64,000 nucleotides of DNA from Arenibacter sp. P308M17 (GTDB taxonomy: Bacteria > Bacteroidota > Bacteroidia > Flavobacteriales > Flavobacteriaceae). How positions within the stretch are numbered: the stretch's first letter is position 1; each line of letters starts with the position of its first letter. Shown one piece after another: positions 54,892-64,000 of the stretch. The notes beneath the pieces are model-generated. The model was not told the DNA's origin. It saw nothing but the letters and a program-made list of their open reading frames with translations, and did not search any database. The translations under genes were made by a program, and so were the position numbers. The stretch covers positions 124,001 to 188,000 of the forward strand of contig NZ_QVON01000002.1 in assembly GCF_003426735.1 (NCBI RefSeq). The letters are read 5' to 3'.

Positions 54892-57235
54892 TGAATATAA
54901 TGTGTTTGTATTTATTGTACAAAAAGGAAATGATCAACAATAATACACCCAAGGAAACAAAAACAATCGTTTTTGCCAGTGTATCCAAATGGGATATATC
55001 ATACAGGAAAAGTTTTATTAGAGTAGCTCCAAACAGGGCAAAGGCCATGATACGAAGGTGTTTTTTGTTTTTCCATATACCCAATACGATTAATAGAAGT
55101 GCATAAATGCCCCATAGAATGCTAAGTCCCAACTTATAGGACTGGACAAATTGAAGGATATCCATCCAATTGATCAACTCACTGCTGAAAATCCAGAGTA
55201 GAGAAATGTATAACAGCAGATCATAGCCAATGTTAAAACGCAGCTTCAGAAACTCCTGCCTTTTATAACAATAAATGGTAAATAACGAAATCCCAACAAA
55301 AATATAGGAGATATATCTCATTATAATATTCCAGGAACCAATAGCATAATAGTCATTGTTGTTACGGTTCAAATAACTTTCCCTGAGTTCGCTAAGCCCG
55401 TAAAGGCCGATACATAAAAAGAAAACAAGAACAAGGCCATGGATCACTATATTGATAAGGCCCAGTTGGTGGCTTCTTATTTTTTTAATATTGATGTACG
55501 CAAGTACGGACAGAAATAGCAAGGTGTAGTTAATGATCCAAATATTCCTTAAAGTTCTTAAATCGTAGTTCCAGAGGTAATTGGGATACTCTTGACCCTC
55601 TGGAGAAATAACAAGTGCCGAATCCAAATACAATTGATCCCAATACGTGCTGATCTCCATCCTAAGGGCAAAATATAGTATCAATACCAAAATTACGGGA
55701 ATGGACCTGGATATTAGTTTTAAGTATGGGGTTCTGGTTACCTGGAGTTGCGAATCACCTTGTTTTACATCTATCCAATACATAAACCCAAAAGCGCAGA
55801 TAATGAATAGCGAGATAAGGAAATTGATGTTCAGCAAGGGTGTAATCCTTGTTGCACTGTCCGCTGGATCGTAAACATCATAAACCCATGACCAATCTTC
55901 AAAAATACTACATACGGTCAATAACATTAGGGGGTAGGAAAGCTTTTCATAAATGGTCACCTGCTTGGATCGTCCTAGCCAAAACAGTAAGGTGGCCTCC
56001 GTGGCCCATAAAAGGGTTACCCAATTTCCGTTCAATTGAACCGGGACGGCAATTGTAATAAAAACCAGGACCAGGCCGATGATAAAATAAAACAAATTTA
56101 GGTCGGCCAATTTTTGACGATAAATTAAAAATCCCACCACAAAATGAATTAGGGCATTTATAAGGGTGTATAACCCTAAAAGCTGTTTTCCTACCTCATG
56201 TTGATTTAGAATGCTGTATCCCAAACCAAAAAAAATCATTGAATTAAACAATAGGAGGAGTACATCCGTGATTACAAATTTTTCCTTTTGCAGCAGTTTA
56301 TATCCCAGAAAGGCCATATAGAATATGAGAAAAAACAGGCTCAGAAAAGTCCAGGCCGTTCTATAATGCTGTTCCGTTTCGTACTTGGATAGGAACCAAA
56401 CAAAAAATACCAACCAAGTTAACCCAAAAGAGGAATAGTAAAGTGGTTTCCAATATTTTTTGAACGCGATGATAAGGATACCTGTATTAATAATTACCAT
56501 ATAGCTAAAAAGCACTGTTACTTCATCCGAACCTTCACTCAATAAAAATGGAATGGCATAAGCACCCACCAGTCCAATAAGGGCAATCACCTGTCTGTTG
56601 TAATTAATGGAGGCAATTACGGTAAAAACAGTAAACACTACCATAAGGGCAAAGGCCATTCCCTGAGGAAAAAGATTATAGAAACTATAGGCGGCAAAGG
56701 TTATAAAATAGAAAATGGCCATGGCGCCACTTACTAAAACAGCACTGTAGTTTTCATATTTTTGTTTTAGCCGTATACCAAATCCCAAAAGCCCCACACC
56801 CGTCAAATAACCTAAAATTATTCTGGTAAGGGGACTGATCAGATCGTGTTCTATGGAATATTTGGCCCCTATGGCCACCCCGATGACCGTAATGACAATT
56901 CCAATTTTATTAATCAGGTTCTCACCGATAAATTTTTCGGTACCCAGTTTTAATCCCGTTGTTCTTTTTGGTACGGGAAGTTCTTTTTCTATTGGGGCAA
57001 TGTTTTGTCGGGAGGGCATTACCGGGTCTTGGAAGACCCTTTCAGTGGAATCCTTGGCCTGTTCGGTGTCTGCCACGGCATTGGCTTCTGGAAGGTCCAT
57101 GCCATCATTGGCCGTCCGCAGGAGATCGATGTCCCTACGAAGGGCATTTATTTCCATGGAAAACTCGTCCTGTCTCTGCAACAACTGCTGTAGCCTTTCC
57201 GAGAGTGCATTTATTTGGTCCTGGGAATCTATCAT
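54875..57235 (-). CDS. DUF2339 polytopic membrane protein
   Basis: A 786-aa protein. Residues 1-40 form a coiled coil (SERLQQLLQRQDEFSMEINA), then a linker with a conserved IGENLINKIGIVITVIGVAI motif, then more than 20 hydrophobic segments to the C-terminus. This is the DUF2339 architecture. No enzymatic motif is visible. It begins the DUF2339-DUF3999 unit; a transport, flippase or envelope-sensing role is speculative. Confidence 0.9.
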   Translation of the reverse strand: MIDSQDQINALSERLQQLLQRQDEFSMEINALRRDIDLLRTANDGMDLPEANAVADTEQAKDSTERVFQDPVMPSRQNIAPIEKELPVPKRTTGLKLGTEKFIGENLINKIGIVITVIGVAIGAKYSIEHDLISPLTRIILGYLTGVGLLGFGIRLKQKYENYSAVLVSGAMAIFYFITFAAYSFYNLFPQGMAFALMVVFTVFTVIASINYNRQVIALIGLVGAYAIPFLLSEGSDEVTVLFSYMVIINTGILIIAFKKYWKPLYYSSFGLTWLVFFVWFLSKYETEQHYRTAWTFLSLFFLIFYMAFLGYKLLQKEKFVITDVLLLLFNSMIFFGLGYSILNQHEVGKQLLGLYTLINALIHFVVGFLIYRQKLADLNLFYFIIGLVLVFITIAVPVQLNGNWVTLLWATEATLLFWLGRSKQVTIYEKLSYPLMLLTVCSIFEDWSWVYDVYDPADSATRITPLLNINFLISLFIICAFGFMYWIDVKQGDSQLQVTRTPYLKLISRSIPVILVLILYFALRMEISTYWDQLYLDSALVISPEGQEYPNYLWNYDLRTLRNIWIINYTLLFLSVLAYINIKKIRSHQLGLINIVIHGLVLVFFLCIGLYGLSELRESYLNRNNNDYYAIGSWNIIMRYISYIFVGISLFTIYCYKRQEFLKLRFNIGYDLLLYISLLWIFSSELINWMDILQFVQSYKLGLSILWGIYALLLIVLGIWKNKKHLRIMAFALFGATLIKLFLYDISHLDTLAKTIVFVSLGVLLLIISFLYNKYKHIIFNEEGE

Positions 57236-57422
57236 GTTAGGTTGGATAAGGTATTGAATGGAATGGTAATATCCTTGGCTGGACTCAATGAATATATCAA
57301 CTCCATGGATTATTGGATAGAAACGCCATTTTCAACAATGTATTTTAACAAAGTGGACAACAATTTACAAAAACCTTAAACTTGATCGACTTTAAATATT
57401 GATCCATCATAATGGCTAGATC

Positions 57423-58112
57423 TTATTGATCGATCGCTTTTTCGATTATAGGCCATATATTGTTGGCAATGATCTTTTGCCCATCAGCTGTGGGGTGTAT
57501 CCCATCGGACTGGTTTAGCTCGGGATTTCCAGCCACATCCTCTAAAAGAAATGGAATAAGCCCAATATTGTTCTTTTTGGCAAGATCGGGAAATATATCC
57601 CTGAATTCGCGGGTGTACTCCTGACCCATATTGGGAGGAATTTGCATTCCGGCCAGAATAATAATGGCATTGGGACTTTTTTGTTGTACCACCTCTATAA
57701 TTTCCTGTAAGTTGCTACGGGTCTCTTCCAAGGGGATGCCACGTAATCCATCATTGGCGCCAAGTTCCAGGACAAAAACGGCCAAATCCGAATTCAGTAC
57801 CCATCCAAGCCTATTTTTTCCACTGGCCGTAGTTTCCCCGCTCAAACCTGCATTCACCACTTTATAGGACAGTTGCAGGGAATCTACCTTTTCCTGGATC
57901 AAAGCGGGAAAGGCCTCATTGGGGTCTAGGCCCATGCCTGCGGTAAGACTATTTCCAAAGAATAAAATCACTTTCTTTTCACTCTTGGCTTCAAGCCTGC
58001 TTTCACTGGCATTTTCCTTTTTTTCTATGGTATCAGCTTTCTTGGTAGCCATATTTCCACAGGAACAGAAAAAAACGAATAATAAATAATAAAATCTTAA
58101 CAAGGTTCGCAT
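57423..58112 (-). CDS. tesA: SGNH-family arylesterase/thioesterase, TesA-like lipoprotein
   Basis: A protein of 229 aa from ATG at 58112 (MRTLLRFYYL). Putative lipoprotein signal with Cys16/Cys18 in FFCSCGN. SGNH blocks: ILFFGNSLTAGMG (nucleophile Ser55; GNSLT instead of GDSL), ELGANDGLRG (block III), and SDGIHPTADG with the catalytic Asp/His. It hydrolyses acyl esters or thioesters in the envelope. It is divergent from ybbA/ybbP homologues, matching the E. coli tesA-ybbAP order, which supports the call. Confidence 0.9.
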   Translation of the reverse strand: MRTLLRFYYLLFVFFCSCGNMATKKADTIEKKENASESRLEAKSEKKVILFFGNSLTAGMGLDPNEAFPALIQEKVDSLQLSYKVVNAGLSGETTASGKNRLGWVLNSDLAVFVLELGANDGLRGIPLEETRSNLQEIIEVVQQKSPNAIIILAGMQIPPNMGQEYTREFRDIFPDLAKKNNIGLIPFLLEDVAGNPELNQSDGIHPTADGQKIIANNIWPIIEKAIDQ

Positions 58113-58184
58113 GGGATATTGGATTAAAATCAAAATCATTTCTGTATTTTGCCTTCTTAGGAAAACTATGAAACAGAAATCATA

Positions 58185-58874
58185 ATGGCAAAGATATTAA
58201 ACGTAACCAATTTAGGGAAAATCTATACCAATGGCTCTAAAAAACTTACGGTATTACAGGATATTACCTTTAAGGTAGAGGAAGGGGAAACTTTTTCTAT
58301 TGTAGGCCCTTCCGGGAGTGGTAAGACTACATTACTTGGGATATGTGCGGGCCTAGACCGTCCGGATTCGGGTACGGTCACCCTATGTGGTACGGAATTG
58401 GGCGGGTTGAACGAAGATGAGCGGGCCATATTACGGAATAGGAATATAGGTTTTGTGTTTCAGGATTTTCAATTGCTACCAACACTTACCGCCTTGGAGA
58501 ACGTGGCCGTTCCCTTGGAATTGAGAGGGGATAAAAACGCCTTAAAGATCGGAATGGAGCTATTGGACAAGGTAGGGCTGCAAAATCGCTTCCACCATTA
58601 TCCATCACAACTCTCGGGAGGGGAACAACAGCGAGTTGCCCTGGCGAGGGCATTTTCCAACAAGCCTTCCATATTGTTTGCCGATGAGCCTACCGGGAAC
58701 TTGGATGCAGAAACTGGGGAAAAGGTGGAACAGTTACTTTTTCAACTTAATGCAGAAGCAGGTACTACCCTGATTATAGTGACCCACGATTTGGAACTGG
58801 CTGCCAAGACCCAAAACATATTGAGGTTAAAGGGTGGAAAGATAATTGCCAATAACGAAACCGTAGTATCGTGA
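58185..58874 (+). CDS. ABC transporter ATP-binding protein, YbbA/LolD-like
   Basis: A 229-aa ATPase with Walker [15 protein letters not shown]-loop [11 protein letters not shown], signature [15 protein letters not shown] and Walker [13 protein letters not shown], closely like LolD/MacB/YbbA ATPases. It overlaps the permease gene by 4 bp (GTGA). Probably energises that permease for a lipoprotein- or lipid-related process. Divergent from the tesA-like gene, 72 bp apart. Confidence 0.93.
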   Translation: MAKILNVTNLGKIYTNGSKKLTVLQDITFKVEEGETFSIVGPSGSGKTTLLGICAGLDRPDSGTVTLCGTELGGLNEDERAILRNRNIGFVFQDFQLLPTLTALENVAVPLELRGDKNALKIGMELLDKVGLQNRFHHYPSQLSGGEQQRVALARAFSNKPSILFADEPTGNLDAETGEKVEQLLFQLNAEAGTTLIIVTHDLELAAKTQNILRLKGGKIIANNETVVS

Positions 58875-61420
58875 ACGGACATAACAGTAATTCAAAGTCC
58901 GGTTTCCAGTGGCTTCTAAAAATGGCATGGCGTGATGGAAAAGCGAGTAAAAGAAAACTATTTCTTTTTATGGCCTCCATTATTTTAGGGATTGCAGCGG
59001 TAGTGTCCATCCAGTCCTTTGGTGATAATCTTAAAAAAAATATCGCCCTACAGTCCAAATCCTTGATGGGGGCCGATTTCATAATCGATAGTAGAAATCC
59101 TCCCAATGAAAAGGTTTTGGAAATATTGGATTCCCTCGGCGGGGCCGATGCCAAAGAGATCAACTTTCCTTCCATGGCCGCTTTCCCAAAAACCGGAGCT
59201 TCCAAGTTGGTGCAGGTACGTGGAATTGAAGGTGGATTTCCTTTCTACGGTACATTGGAAACAGTGCCGATAACGGCAGCGGAAAATTACCAGCAAGATG
59301 GTGGGGCATTGGTAGATGCAACGGTTATGCTGCAATATAACCTCCAGGCCGGAGATAGTATTAAAATTGGGGAGCTCACCTTTCCTATTGCCGGGTCCTT
59401 ACAATCGATACCCGGAAGCTCGGGACTTTTTAGTTCCGTAGCACCTCCAGTGGTGATTCCCTATAGGTTTATTGATAAAACCGGGTTGATACAGAAGGGC
59501 AGTAGGTTGGATTATGAATTTTATTTTGTTCAACCGGATACGGATCTGGAATCGTTTGAAAAGAAATTGGATCCCATCATGGATGCCCAAGGTGCCGACC
59601 TGGACACCCATACTTCTACAAGTGCCAATTTGGGCAGGAGATATGGCAATTTTGGAAAGTTCCTTAATCTGGTCGCTTTTATTGCCCTCCTTCTTGGCTG
59701 TATTGGAATTGCCAGTGCCATTAATATTTATATAAAGGAAAAGTTGAGATCGGTAGCCGTTCTAAAATGTCTGGGGGCCACCAAAAAACAAACTTTTTTA
59801 ATTTACCTGCTACAAATTGCAGGGCTCGGATTATTAGGAGGAGCAATAGGTACTGTATTGGGTATACTCCTACAGCAAATATTTCCATTACTTCTGGGGG
59901 ATCTTTTGCCTGTGGATATACAATTGTCCTTGGCACCAAAGGCAATGGCCATGGGACTTTTATTGGGTCTTTTCATGTCCGTGCTTTTCGCCCTTTACCC
60001 ATTAATGGGTACCCTGTACGTTTCACCACTTCAGGCCTTAAGGGTACAGGAAGTGGATAGATCCCGGTCTAGGCGTGGACTTGTTTTGGTGGCTTCCGCA
60101 ATATTGGCCTTTATATTTCTTTTTTCCTATTGGCTATTAAAGGATTGGAAATATTCCTTGTCCTTTGTTGCCGGCATTGTTGTTACCTTTGCCATAATGG
60201 CCGGCCTGTCCTCCTTGACTATGAAGGCCATAAAAAAATACTTTCCCACTAGCTGGGGTTTTACCGCCAGGCACAGTCTATCAAATCTTTTTAGGCCGCA
60301 GAACCAAACCTTGACCCTGGTATTGGCCATTGGGATAGGCACTTTTCTGATCAGTACCCTATATTTTACCAAGGACTTTTTATTGGCAAAATCATTTATG
60401 GGGACGGATGAAAATAGTCCCAATATTATTCTTTTGGATATACAAACGGAACAAAAGGAAGCTGTAGCCAATACTATACGGCGCAATGGTCATAAGGTAT
60501 TGACGGATATTCCTATAGTTACCATGAGGGTAAATAGTATAGCGGGGAAGTCTACGAACGATATTAGAAAGGATACCACTTCCACTATTAATTCGTGGGT
60601 GTTGAACCATGAATTTAGGGTAACCTATAGGGATAGCCTTATCGCCTCCGAAAAATTGGAATCCGGGAAATGGGTACACAAAGCAATTTCCAAGGATGAA
60701 GTACCTATTTCGGTGAGCGACAACTTTGCAAGGGATGCCAAGGTAGCGGTAGGGGACAGGCTTAGCTTTAATGTACAGGGGGTAATTATGAATACCATTG
60801 TAGCCAGTATAAGAACTGTAGACTGGGGCAGGATGCAACTAAATTTTTCCATTGTATTTCCCGTGGGTATTTTGGAAGAGGCTCCGCAATTTACAGTACT
60901 TACCACCAATGTACCCGATGTAAATGCATCGGCCAGGTTACAGAAGGAATTGGTCCGGGCATTTCCCAATGTGTCCATTCTGGATATAAGGCAAATCCAA
61001 GTGGTCATAGAGGGCTTGCTGAACAAGATTTCATGGATCATTAATTTTATGGCGTTTTTTAGTATCCTTACGGGAATAATTGTGCTAATGGGTGCGGTAA
61101 GGACCAGTAAATATCAACGTATACGTGAAAGTGTGCTGCTAAGGACCATTGGTGCCAGAAGTAAACAAATCCTAAAAATAGTGGCCTTGGAGTACCTTTA
61201 TTTGGGTATTCTGGGAGGTTTGTCCGGAATTTTATTATCCTTGGTGAGTAGTCAGTTACTGGCATTTTTCCTTTTTGAAACTGCTTTTGTTCCTTCCTTA
61301 TTTCCCTTTTTGGTACTGTTTCCAGGAATTACTGTATTGGTATTGTTGATAGGTCTATCCAATAGTAGAAGTGTTATTAAAAGTCCGCCATTGGAAGTAT
61401 TGAGGAAAGAAGCCAGGTAG
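58871..61420 (+). CDS. FtsX-like ABC permease, YbbP-type
   Basis: An 849-aa permease with two FtsX (MacB-like) modules. Membrane segments lie near residues 35-55, 260-290, 310-340, 360-380, 400-430, and the last 130 residues. An extracytoplasmic domain (about 60-250) lies between the first and second segments. The start is GTG at 58871, overlapping the ATPase stop; it is internal to the annotated frame and typical of coupled ABC operons. Its cargo is unknown; YbbAP-TesA homologues have been linked to envelope lipids. Confidence 0.9.
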   Translation: MNGHNSNSKSGFQWLLKMAWRDGKASKRKLFLFMASIILGIAAVVSIQSFGDNLKKNIALQSKSLMGADFIIDSRNPPNEKVLEILDSLGGADAKEINFPSMAAFPKTGASKLVQVRGIEGGFPFYGTLETVPITAAENYQQDGGALVDATVMLQYNLQAGDSIKIGELTFPIAGSLQSIPGSSGLFSSVAPPVVIPYRFIDKTGLIQKGSRLDYEFYFVQPDTDLESFEKKLDPIMDAQGADLDTHTSTSANLGRRYGNFGKFLNLVAFIALLLGCIGIASAINIYIKEKLRSVAVLKCLGATKKQTFLIYLLQIAGLGLLGGAIGTVLGILLQQIFPLLLGDLLPVDIQLSLAPKAMAMGLLLGLFMSVLFALYPLMGTLYVSPLQALRVQEVDRSRSRRGLVLVASAILAFIFLFSYWLLKDWKYSLSFVAGIVVTFAIMAGLSSLTMKAIKKYFPTSWGFTARHSLSNLFRPQNQTLTLVLAIGIGTFLISTLYFTKDFLLAKSFMGTDENSPNIILLDIQTEQKEAVANTIRRNGHKVLTDIPIVTMRVNSIAGKSTNDIRKDTTSTINSWVLNHEFRVTYRDSLIASEKLESGKWVHKAISKDEVPISVSDNFARDAKVAVGDRLSFNVQGVIMNTIVASIRTVDWGRMQLNFSIVFPVGILEEAPQFTVLTTNVPDVNASARLQKELVRAFPNVSILDIRQIQVVIEGLLNKISWIINFMAFFSILTGIIVLMGAVRTSKYQRIRESVLLRTIGARSKQILKIVALEYLYLGILGGLSGILLSLVSSQLLAFFLFETAFVPSLFPFLVLFPGITVLVLLIGLSNSRSVIKSPPLEVLRKEAR

Positions 61421-61437
61421 TGAACCTTCAATTATTT

Positions 61438-61944
61438 TCACTTATGTAGATATAGGGTTTTTGCTTTGTGGAGATCCGTTTTTGATTGATGTCCTAGCTT
61501 CAAAAAATATTCTAATTGCCATTTTTGGGTAGATAGGGCCGTTTTGTTGGTAGGTTGGGACCAAGGGGGATAAACCCTAAAACCCCGTTTCCCTTCTTTT
61601 TGGGAATGGGATACGATCCCTTTTTCCAATAGGACGGCTTTTGGAAATATAAACTGTCCTTTATTTGATTCCTCTTGAACATTTATAACGAATAAATCCA
61701 CCTTGTCAGACTCCTCATAAGGAGTGGTTTCACCATTTGAATCCCTTTTCCACAAGCTTACGAATTGTCCAATTTTTTTTGGAGTGATTTTGGCCTTTCT
61801 TGCCACAACGTACAGCGCATTCAATTGGAATGTGCAAGCTTCATATTCCTTAGCTTCCCTATCCTGCACATAGTTTGATACTATTAGGCCGCAAGGCGAA
61901 TAGACTTCCTCAATAATAGGAGTTAAACAGATATTTATTGTCAT
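61438..61944 (-). CDS. MepB family protein
   Basis: A 168-aa protein matching the MepB family, named from the S. aureus mepRAB operon: FQLNALYVVARKAKITPKKI, GQFVSLWKRDSNGETTPY, and GKRGFRVYPPWSQPTN. No mepA efflux pump or mepR regulator is nearby. MepB may bind nucleic acid, but its function is not settled. It sits alone between the ABC permease and repeat family B copy 2, a setting suggestive of gene acquisition. Confidence 0.85.
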   Translation of the reverse strand: MTINICLTPIIEEVYSPCGLIVSNYVQDREAKEYEACTFQLNALYVVARKAKITPKKIGQFVSLWKRDSNGETTPYEESDKVDLFVINVQEESNKGQFIFPKAVLLEKGIVSHSQKEGKRGFRVYPPWSQPTNKTALSTQKWQLEYFLKLGHQSKTDLHKAKTLYLHK

Positions 61945-61966
61945 CTATATTTTGATAATTTGCTAT

Positions 61967-62139
61967 GGTATATGACAAAATTTAATTCCATAGGATTTTC
62001 CTTAATTTTTTACCCCGACCCTAAAAGGAGAAATCAAGGAAAATCAGGCTCCCCTGCCTACCGGACAGGCAGGCTATAGGGTTTGGGGTAAAACGGATTT
62101 TCCGAGAAACCTTGTTAAAAACGATTTTTATCATATACT
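61967..62139. repeat. MITE-like repeat family B, copy 2
   Basis: About 173 bp with terminal inverted repeats GTATATGACAAAAT and its counterpart ATTTTTATCATATAC. It matches 39391-39562 in direct orientation with the shared core AAATCAAGGAAAATCAGGCT followed by a CCTGCCTACCGGACAGGCAGG dyad. No clear target duplication is visible here. It fills the 245-bp gap before the phosphoesterase gene; no gene. Confidence 0.85.
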
Positions 62140-62189
62140 GCACATAGTTTGCCTTAAAGTGCAACCCCTTTGGCAAACACTTTTAAATG

Positions 62190-63152
62190 TTAAATATTGT
62201 TTTCTGCCAACCTGATCCTTTCCGTTTCCCAACCATGGTCCACATATTCCCAGGAAAAATCATTTCCGTTTATCTTAACAGTAACAAAACCTTCCTTGGT
62301 ATTGTGCCTTCTTCCTTTCCATCCGTTACCTGCAATGGAGCCCCCTGTTAAAAAATGGAACCGGTCGTTGATGAATCCGTATTCCTTCCAATGGATATGG
62401 CCCTGTAGAACCAGTTTTAAATTATGGCCTTCCAATATATCAAATACATCGGAGGCATTATTGACCGTTCTAGTGCCCTCGCTTCCATTCAATTGGGAAT
62501 AGGTACATATCATGGGGATATGGGTGGTAATGATAATGGGGGTACTTTTTTCTACCTTGGCAATGTCGGCCTTTAGCCATTCCAACTGTTTTTCATGAAA
62601 AACGCCCTGATACCTTTTGTTTTCGGTTACGTCCAAGGAATTTAAAGTGATAAAATGCCAGCCCTTATGATCAAAGGAATAGTAGGTATCCCCAAAATGT
62701 CGCTCCCACATACCGTATTTATAATCGGGATGATCCTCAGATTCCGGACTTTCTTCATAGATGGCAAACAGGTCGTGATTGCCTATACAGTTATAGACCG
62801 GCATATTGAAGCCCTTGCACATATTTTTATAGAGTAGGAACAATGATTCACTTTGGTCATAATTGCCACGCATGCAATCATATACCAGGTCGCCTCCCGT
62901 AATGACAAAATCCGGGTTTAATGTATTAACCTTATCTATGGCCATTTGAAACCCTTTGGGCGCATTCATTTCCGGTTTAATATGTATATCCGTTAGAAAC
63001 GCAAACTCAAAAGAGTCTTCATTGTCTTCAGTTGCTTTGCTTTCATTGGAATTTTGACAGGAAATCTGTGTAAATGGGATGGCCATCGCTGCAAAACCGG
63101 ATTGAAGCAAAAACCTTCGTCTACCACTTATATTATTCTTTTTCTCCTCCAT
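62190..63152 (-). CDS. Calcineurin-like metallophosphoesterase, Tat-type export signal
   Basis: A 320-aa protein. The N-terminus SGRRRFLLQSGFAAMAIPF fits a twin-arginine (Tat) signal, and TQISC is a possible lipobox. Metallophosphoesterase motifs: LTDIHIKPE (DxH), ITGGDLVYD (GD), YNCIGNHDLF (GNHD), TTHIPMI (H) and VLQGHIHWKEY (GHxH). All metal ligands are present. A dinuclear phosphodiesterase or phosphatase outside the cytoplasm is expected; substrate unknown. It follows the partial gene at the right edge by 26 bp. Confidence 0.9.
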   Translation of the reverse strand: MEEKKNNISGRRRFLLQSGFAAMAIPFTQISCQNSNESKATEDNEDSFEFAFLTDIHIKPEMNAPKGFQMAIDKVNTLNPDFVITGGDLVYDCMRGNYDQSESLFLLYKNMCKGFNMPVYNCIGNHDLFAIYEESPESEDHPDYKYGMWERHFGDTYYSFDHKGWHFITLNSLDVTENKRYQGVFHEKQLEWLKADIAKVEKSTPIIITTHIPMICTYSQLNGSEGTRTVNNASDVFDILEGHNLKLVLQGHIHWKEYGFINDRFHFLTGGSIAGNGWKGRRHNTKEGFVTVKINGNDFSWEYVDHGWETERIRLAENNI

Positions 63153-63178
63153 GCTTTACTTTTTATTCAATGAACTCA

Positions 63179-64000
63179 TTAAAACTTTTTCAACTCATCT
63201 TGGTTAATAATCCAAATCTCCGAAACTTGGGACCCCCGTTCCCCCTCGCCACAACTCCATTCCAGTTCCAGTATTCCATCCTTTAAGGCTTGGCCAGGAA
63301 CCTGAAACTCGTAGATGGGCCGGTCTCCGGTAGTGATATAGTCGTGCACCATTATCTGCTCTGCCATCATTTTGATTTTTGAACGAAAACGCCCTGTATA
63401 ACCTACTCTGATTAAATAGGAGCCATTGGGATCCAAATTAGGATACACCATTTTTAAAGGTTCATCATATAAGGCAGTAACCTGGCTCATCCAGGATAGG
63501 GGAGTAGTGTGGCCGTCAAAGCCTACGGCCGTTATCTCATGTACCCATTCCTCACCGCTTAGACCCACCCCAAAACTTACCCTTGGGGATCTTAATCCCC
63601 CCGGGTCTTCTTCATAGCTATAATTGGATACCACCCTGTTCCAACTTCCCGTTGTTCCAAAATTGTCATAATATCCACCCGGACCGGGGTTGTTCCGTTC
63701 CAATAAACTGGTTATTCCTTCCAATTTATCAATATCGTTTCCATCTTTTCCTATAATGGAAAGCTGGTCCAAAAGCCATAGGCCATCGTTTAAGGGTACA
63801 TCAATATTATCTATAAAATTACCACGGCCACCTGCGGCAAAATGTTTTTCCAACGTTAATTGTGCGCCTATACTTTCAAACAGATCATCGGCCAAGGAAT
63901 AGCATCTATTTTTCCATTCGGGCATAACAGGCTGCAACTTCGCCCTATTTAAAACTGCTTCGGCTTCCTCCATTGCTTTTATCGGCCCCAAAGATTTGGC
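63179..64000 (-). CDS. C-terminal end of a large unrecognised protein (partial)
   Basis: The frame is open to the edge of the window, so only about 273 C-terminal residues are seen; the only internal M near the edge is a TTG and the true start lies outside. The N-terminal part of what is visible is helical (LADDLFESIGAQLTLEKHFA). The middle has Gly/Pro/aromatic-rich loops (NPGPGGYYDNFGTTGSWNRV). The last 90 residues look like a beta-sandwich (SYLIRVGYTGRFRSKIKM, then YEFQVPGQALKDGILELEW), as in carbohydrate-binding or malectin-like modules. A role in polysaccharide or glycoconjugate processing is a guess. Confidence 0.55.
   Translation of the reverse strand, partial: AKSLGPIKAMEEAEAVLNRAKLQPVMPEWKNRCYSLADDLFESIGAQLTLEKHFAAGGRGNFIDNIDVPLNDGLWLLDQLSIIGKDGNDIDKLEGITSLLERNNPGPGGYYDNFGTTGSWNRVVSNYSYEEDPGGLRSPRVSFGVGLSGEEWVHEITAVGFDGHTTPLSWMSQVTALYDEPLKMVYPNLDPNGSYLIRVGYTGRFRSKIKMMAEQIMVHDYITTGDRPIYEFQVPGQALKDGILELEWSCGEGERGSQVSEIWIINQDELKKF

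Noticed and set aside
1-64000. tRNA genes, prophage and integrated islands
   Set aside because: By eye I found no cloverleaf-like T-arm GGTTCGANTCC context, integrase, phage structural genes or IS transposase. A tRNAscan or HMM search would be decisive.

Overview
The window is a chromosomal segment of a Bacteroidota bacterium, almost certainly a member of the Flavobacteriaceae, possibly marine. The evidence is: about 40% GC; several families I know mainly from flavobacteria (DUF6340, DUF6263, the CAL67264-type 60-aa membrane protein, a GlmU-like NDP-sugar protein, a fused two-domain 2-oxoacid dehydrogenase E1); menaquinone genes; and promoters of the Bacteroidota type (TTG about 19 bp before TAnnTTTG), seen clearly before rpmH, rpmE2 and a LexA-like regulator. 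Shine-Dalgarno sites are weak or absent, so starts were chosen from family alignment, ATG use and spacing. I saw no tRNA, rRNA, CRISPR array, prophage or complete insertion sequence.

Layout. 0.3-8.4 kb: an HsdR-N-like nuclease-fold protein divergent from holA, DoxX, fused E1, then a LOG-family protein with a degenerate M1-peptidase/outer-membrane barrel protein. 8.5-14.2 kb: a DNA-repair neighbourhood with uvrA, a DNA-metabolism protein (TIGR03915-type) preceded by a 59-codon ORF outside the usual gene calls, and a divergent LexA-like (HTH plus S24) repressor. 15-21 kb: a TPR sensor histidine kinase, a metal-dependent hydrolase, and an overlapping menC - CPBP protease - menE operon. 21-30 kb: acyl-CoA carboxylase beta subunit, oxidoreductase, EttA, MBL lipoprotein, coiled-coil membrane protein, fumC. 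30-39 kb: DCC oxidoreductase and Smr-less MutS2, a DUF6340 lipoprotein, and a four-gene cell-envelope operon (DUF4199, GT2, phosphosugar mutase, MsbA-like ABC). 39-48 kb: rpmE2, GlmU-like protein, mtaB, small acetyltransferase-like protein, alpha/beta hydrolase, lytic transglycosylase with cardiolipin synthase, TPR and DUF6263 proteins. 48-64 kb: rpmH, carB without its allosteric domain, a DUF2339/DUF3999 pair, CocE hydrolase, the tesA/ybbA/ybbP-type cluster, MepB-like protein, Tat-type metallophosphoesterase, and the end of a large unrecognised protein.

Most genes are housekeeping. The most unusual locus is 13.09-14.20 kb: a self-cleaving LexA-type repressor divergent from a two-gene DNA-repair operon. 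Three copies of TGGAWATATTCCA-like dyads lie between them. The first gene of the operon is a 59-aa basic protein ending in QLSLFE, an exact sliding-clamp-binding consensus, and the radical-SAM partner that normally accompanies TIGR03915 proteins is absent.

The intergenic DNA is rich in short repeats: two MITE-like families with terminal inverted repeats, each present twice, one copy flanked by a 10-bp direct repeat; a family with a 33-bp identical core; a 30-bp inverted-repeat island; and an 8-bp tandem repeat.
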